Positions 63,174-64,000 of a stretch of 64,000 nucleotides of DNA are shown piece by piece. The position numbers and the translations under genes are program-made. This stretch comes from Microbispora siamensis (GTDB taxonomy: Bacteria > Actinomycetota > Actinomycetes > Streptosporangiales > Streptosporangiaceae): the NCBI RefSeq assembly GCF_016863095.1, contig NZ_BOOF01000009.1, positions 124,001-188,000 of the forward strand, given 5' to 3'. The notes below the pieces were generated by a model. The model was given only the letters and a program-made list of their open reading frames with translations. It was not told the DNA's origin and searched no databases. Positions within the stretch are counted from its first letter, which is position 1; each line of letters begins with the position of its first letter.

Positions 63174-64000
63174 TCACTGCGCGCGGCGCAGCCTGCGCAG
63201 GAACGCCCGGAGACCGGACCTCGGGCGCCAGTCGCCGCCGTCCTCCCCGCCGTCCTGCGCGCCGTCCTGCGCGCCGTCCTTCAGGGCCGGCGGCGACGGC
63301 TCACCGCCGGGTTCGGGCCGGGGCGTGCCGGGGAAGCTCCGGCTGAGCTCGTAGTGCACGGGCAGGGAACGCAGCGTGCGTACGAAAGGGGAGGGACGCC
63401 AGGGAAGCGGGCCGGCCGGGAGCGCCGGCTTCAGCGCCGAGAACCGGTCGAGCAGGCGGCGCACCGCGATCGTGGACATCTGCATGGCCAGCCGCTGGCT
63501 CGGGCACCTGTGCGGGCCCGCCCCCCACGCCAGGTGAGCGCGGGTGCTGCGGACGGTGCCGCGGGTGAGCGCGTCGGCGAACCGCGGGTCGGCGTGCGCG
63601 CCCGAGATGGACAGCATCACCGGATCGCCGGCCGCGATCGTGAAGCGGCCGAGCTTCACGTCCGTCCTGGCGTAGCGGAAAGTCAGGTTGGCCAGCGCGG
63701 GGTTGGACAGGGCGACGCGGTTGACCGTCTCATCGATCGCGCCGACCGACACGGTCTCCCTGAGCCGGGGGCCGCTGATCACCTCGTGGATGACGTTGCA
63801 GATCAGGCTGCCGGTGAAGTCCAGGAAGCCGGACAGCATCATCAACTCGCGGGCGAGTTCCTCGTCGGTGAGGTCCGGCTTCGCCTCGATCATGTACGAC
63901 GGCAGGTCGTCGCCGCGCCGCTGCCGTTTGAGCGTCGCCAGTTCCAGGAGGGCGGCGTACAACCGCTGGTACGCCCCGGCGGAGTCGGGGCCGTCCAGCA
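63174..64000 (-). CDS. Cytochrome P450 (C-terminal part, partial at window edge)
   Basis: About 275 residues of a bacterial P450. Seen are the I-helix region ELMMLSGFLDFTGSLICNVIHEVI, the K-helix-like RLRETVSVGAIDETVNRV, meander PVMLSISGAHADPRF and the heme loop HLAWGAGPHRCPSQRLAMQ (Cys is the heme ligand; Trp replaces the usual Phe and Pro-Ser replaces Gly). The Glu-X-X-Arg is not obvious. The tail after the domain is acidic and repeated (DGAQDGAQDGGEDGGDW), then basic. The gene continues past base 64000. Confidence 0.88.
   Translation of the reverse strand, partial: LDGPDSAGAYQRLYAALLELATLKRQRRGDDLPSYMIEAKPDLTDEELARELMMLSGFLDFTGSLICNVIHEVISGPRLRETVSVGAIDETVNRVALSNPALANLTFRYARTDVKLGRFTIAAGDPVMLSISGAHADPRFADALTRGTVRSTRAHLAWGAGPHRCPSQRLAMQMSTIAVRRLLDRFSALKPALPAGPLPWRPSPFVRTLRSLPVHYELSRSFPGTPRPEPGGEPSPPALKDGAQDGAQDGGEDGGDWRPRSGLRAFLRRLRRAQ

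Noticed and set aside
63174-64000. Start of a secondary-metabolite cluster at the right edge.
   Set aside because: A single P450 without synthase, ferredoxin or tailoring genes within view is not enough evidence.

Overview
This window is high-GC DNA with GTG and TTG starts, stop/start overlaps of the ATGA and GTGA kind, and typical actinobacterial gene families. A soil actinomycete of the Streptosporangiales type is my best guess, but I cannot name a species. I saw no tRNA, rRNA, CRISPR array, insertion sequence or prophage. Coding density is high, and most genes sit in divergent regulator/target pairs or tight operons.

Layout. 1-9.3 kb: two tandem secreted PQQ-type sugar dehydrogenases, a GerW-like protein, a double-GNAT acetyltransferase, NADP-type glutamate dehydrogenase, an MFS exporter with its divergent XRE regulator, and small conserved genes. 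9.5-21.2 kb: one long, translationally coupled operon. It holds a LacI regulator, sugar ABC importer (two permeases and a binding lipoprotein, no ATPase), four consecutive ADP-ribosylglycohydrolase-family paralogues, ribokinase, a CaiB/BaiF CoA-transferase and a CitE/HpcH-type lyase. Read together it looks like a pathway that imports a ribosylated compound, cleaves it, phosphorylates the ribose and activates and splits an acid aglycone. I do not recognise it as a described system. 21.3-27.3 kb: a zone of broken genes (four fragments) among small regulator/enzyme pairs. 27.3-33.2 kb: a serine hydrolase operon and a taurine/sulfonate operon (TauCAB-like importer plus TauD-like dioxygenase). 33.2-44 kb: a PLP lyase, a saccharopine-dehydrogenase-like enzyme, a FtsX-type ABC exporter with PadR regulator, and a second EF-G-like GTPase.

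44.4-60.3 kb: a bacterial microcompartment (BMC) locus built as two divergent arms around a 199-bp control region. The right arm carries a class III aminotransferase-fold enzyme, a CoA-acylating aldehyde dehydrogenase with a C-terminal encapsulation-type helix, two BMC-T proteins, a linker protein, BMC-P, BMC-H, an APH-fold kinase, an SDR, a UTRA-type GntR regulator and a TIM-barrel protein. This is the gene set of the aminoacetone/1-amino-2-propanol (RMM) compartment of mycobacteria and rhodococci. The left arm carries an APC permease, an acetamidase/formamidase, a fused large+medium B12 diol dehydratase, its small subunit and a reactivase. Both arms could make an aldehyde for the same shell and dehydrogenase. 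A 14-bp palindrome TGTGACNNGTCACA occurs in the control region and also just before the lyase of the ADP-ribosylglycohydrolase operon.

60.4-64 kb: a small conserved protein, a DUF4132 protein and the C-terminal part of a cytochrome P450 that runs off the window.
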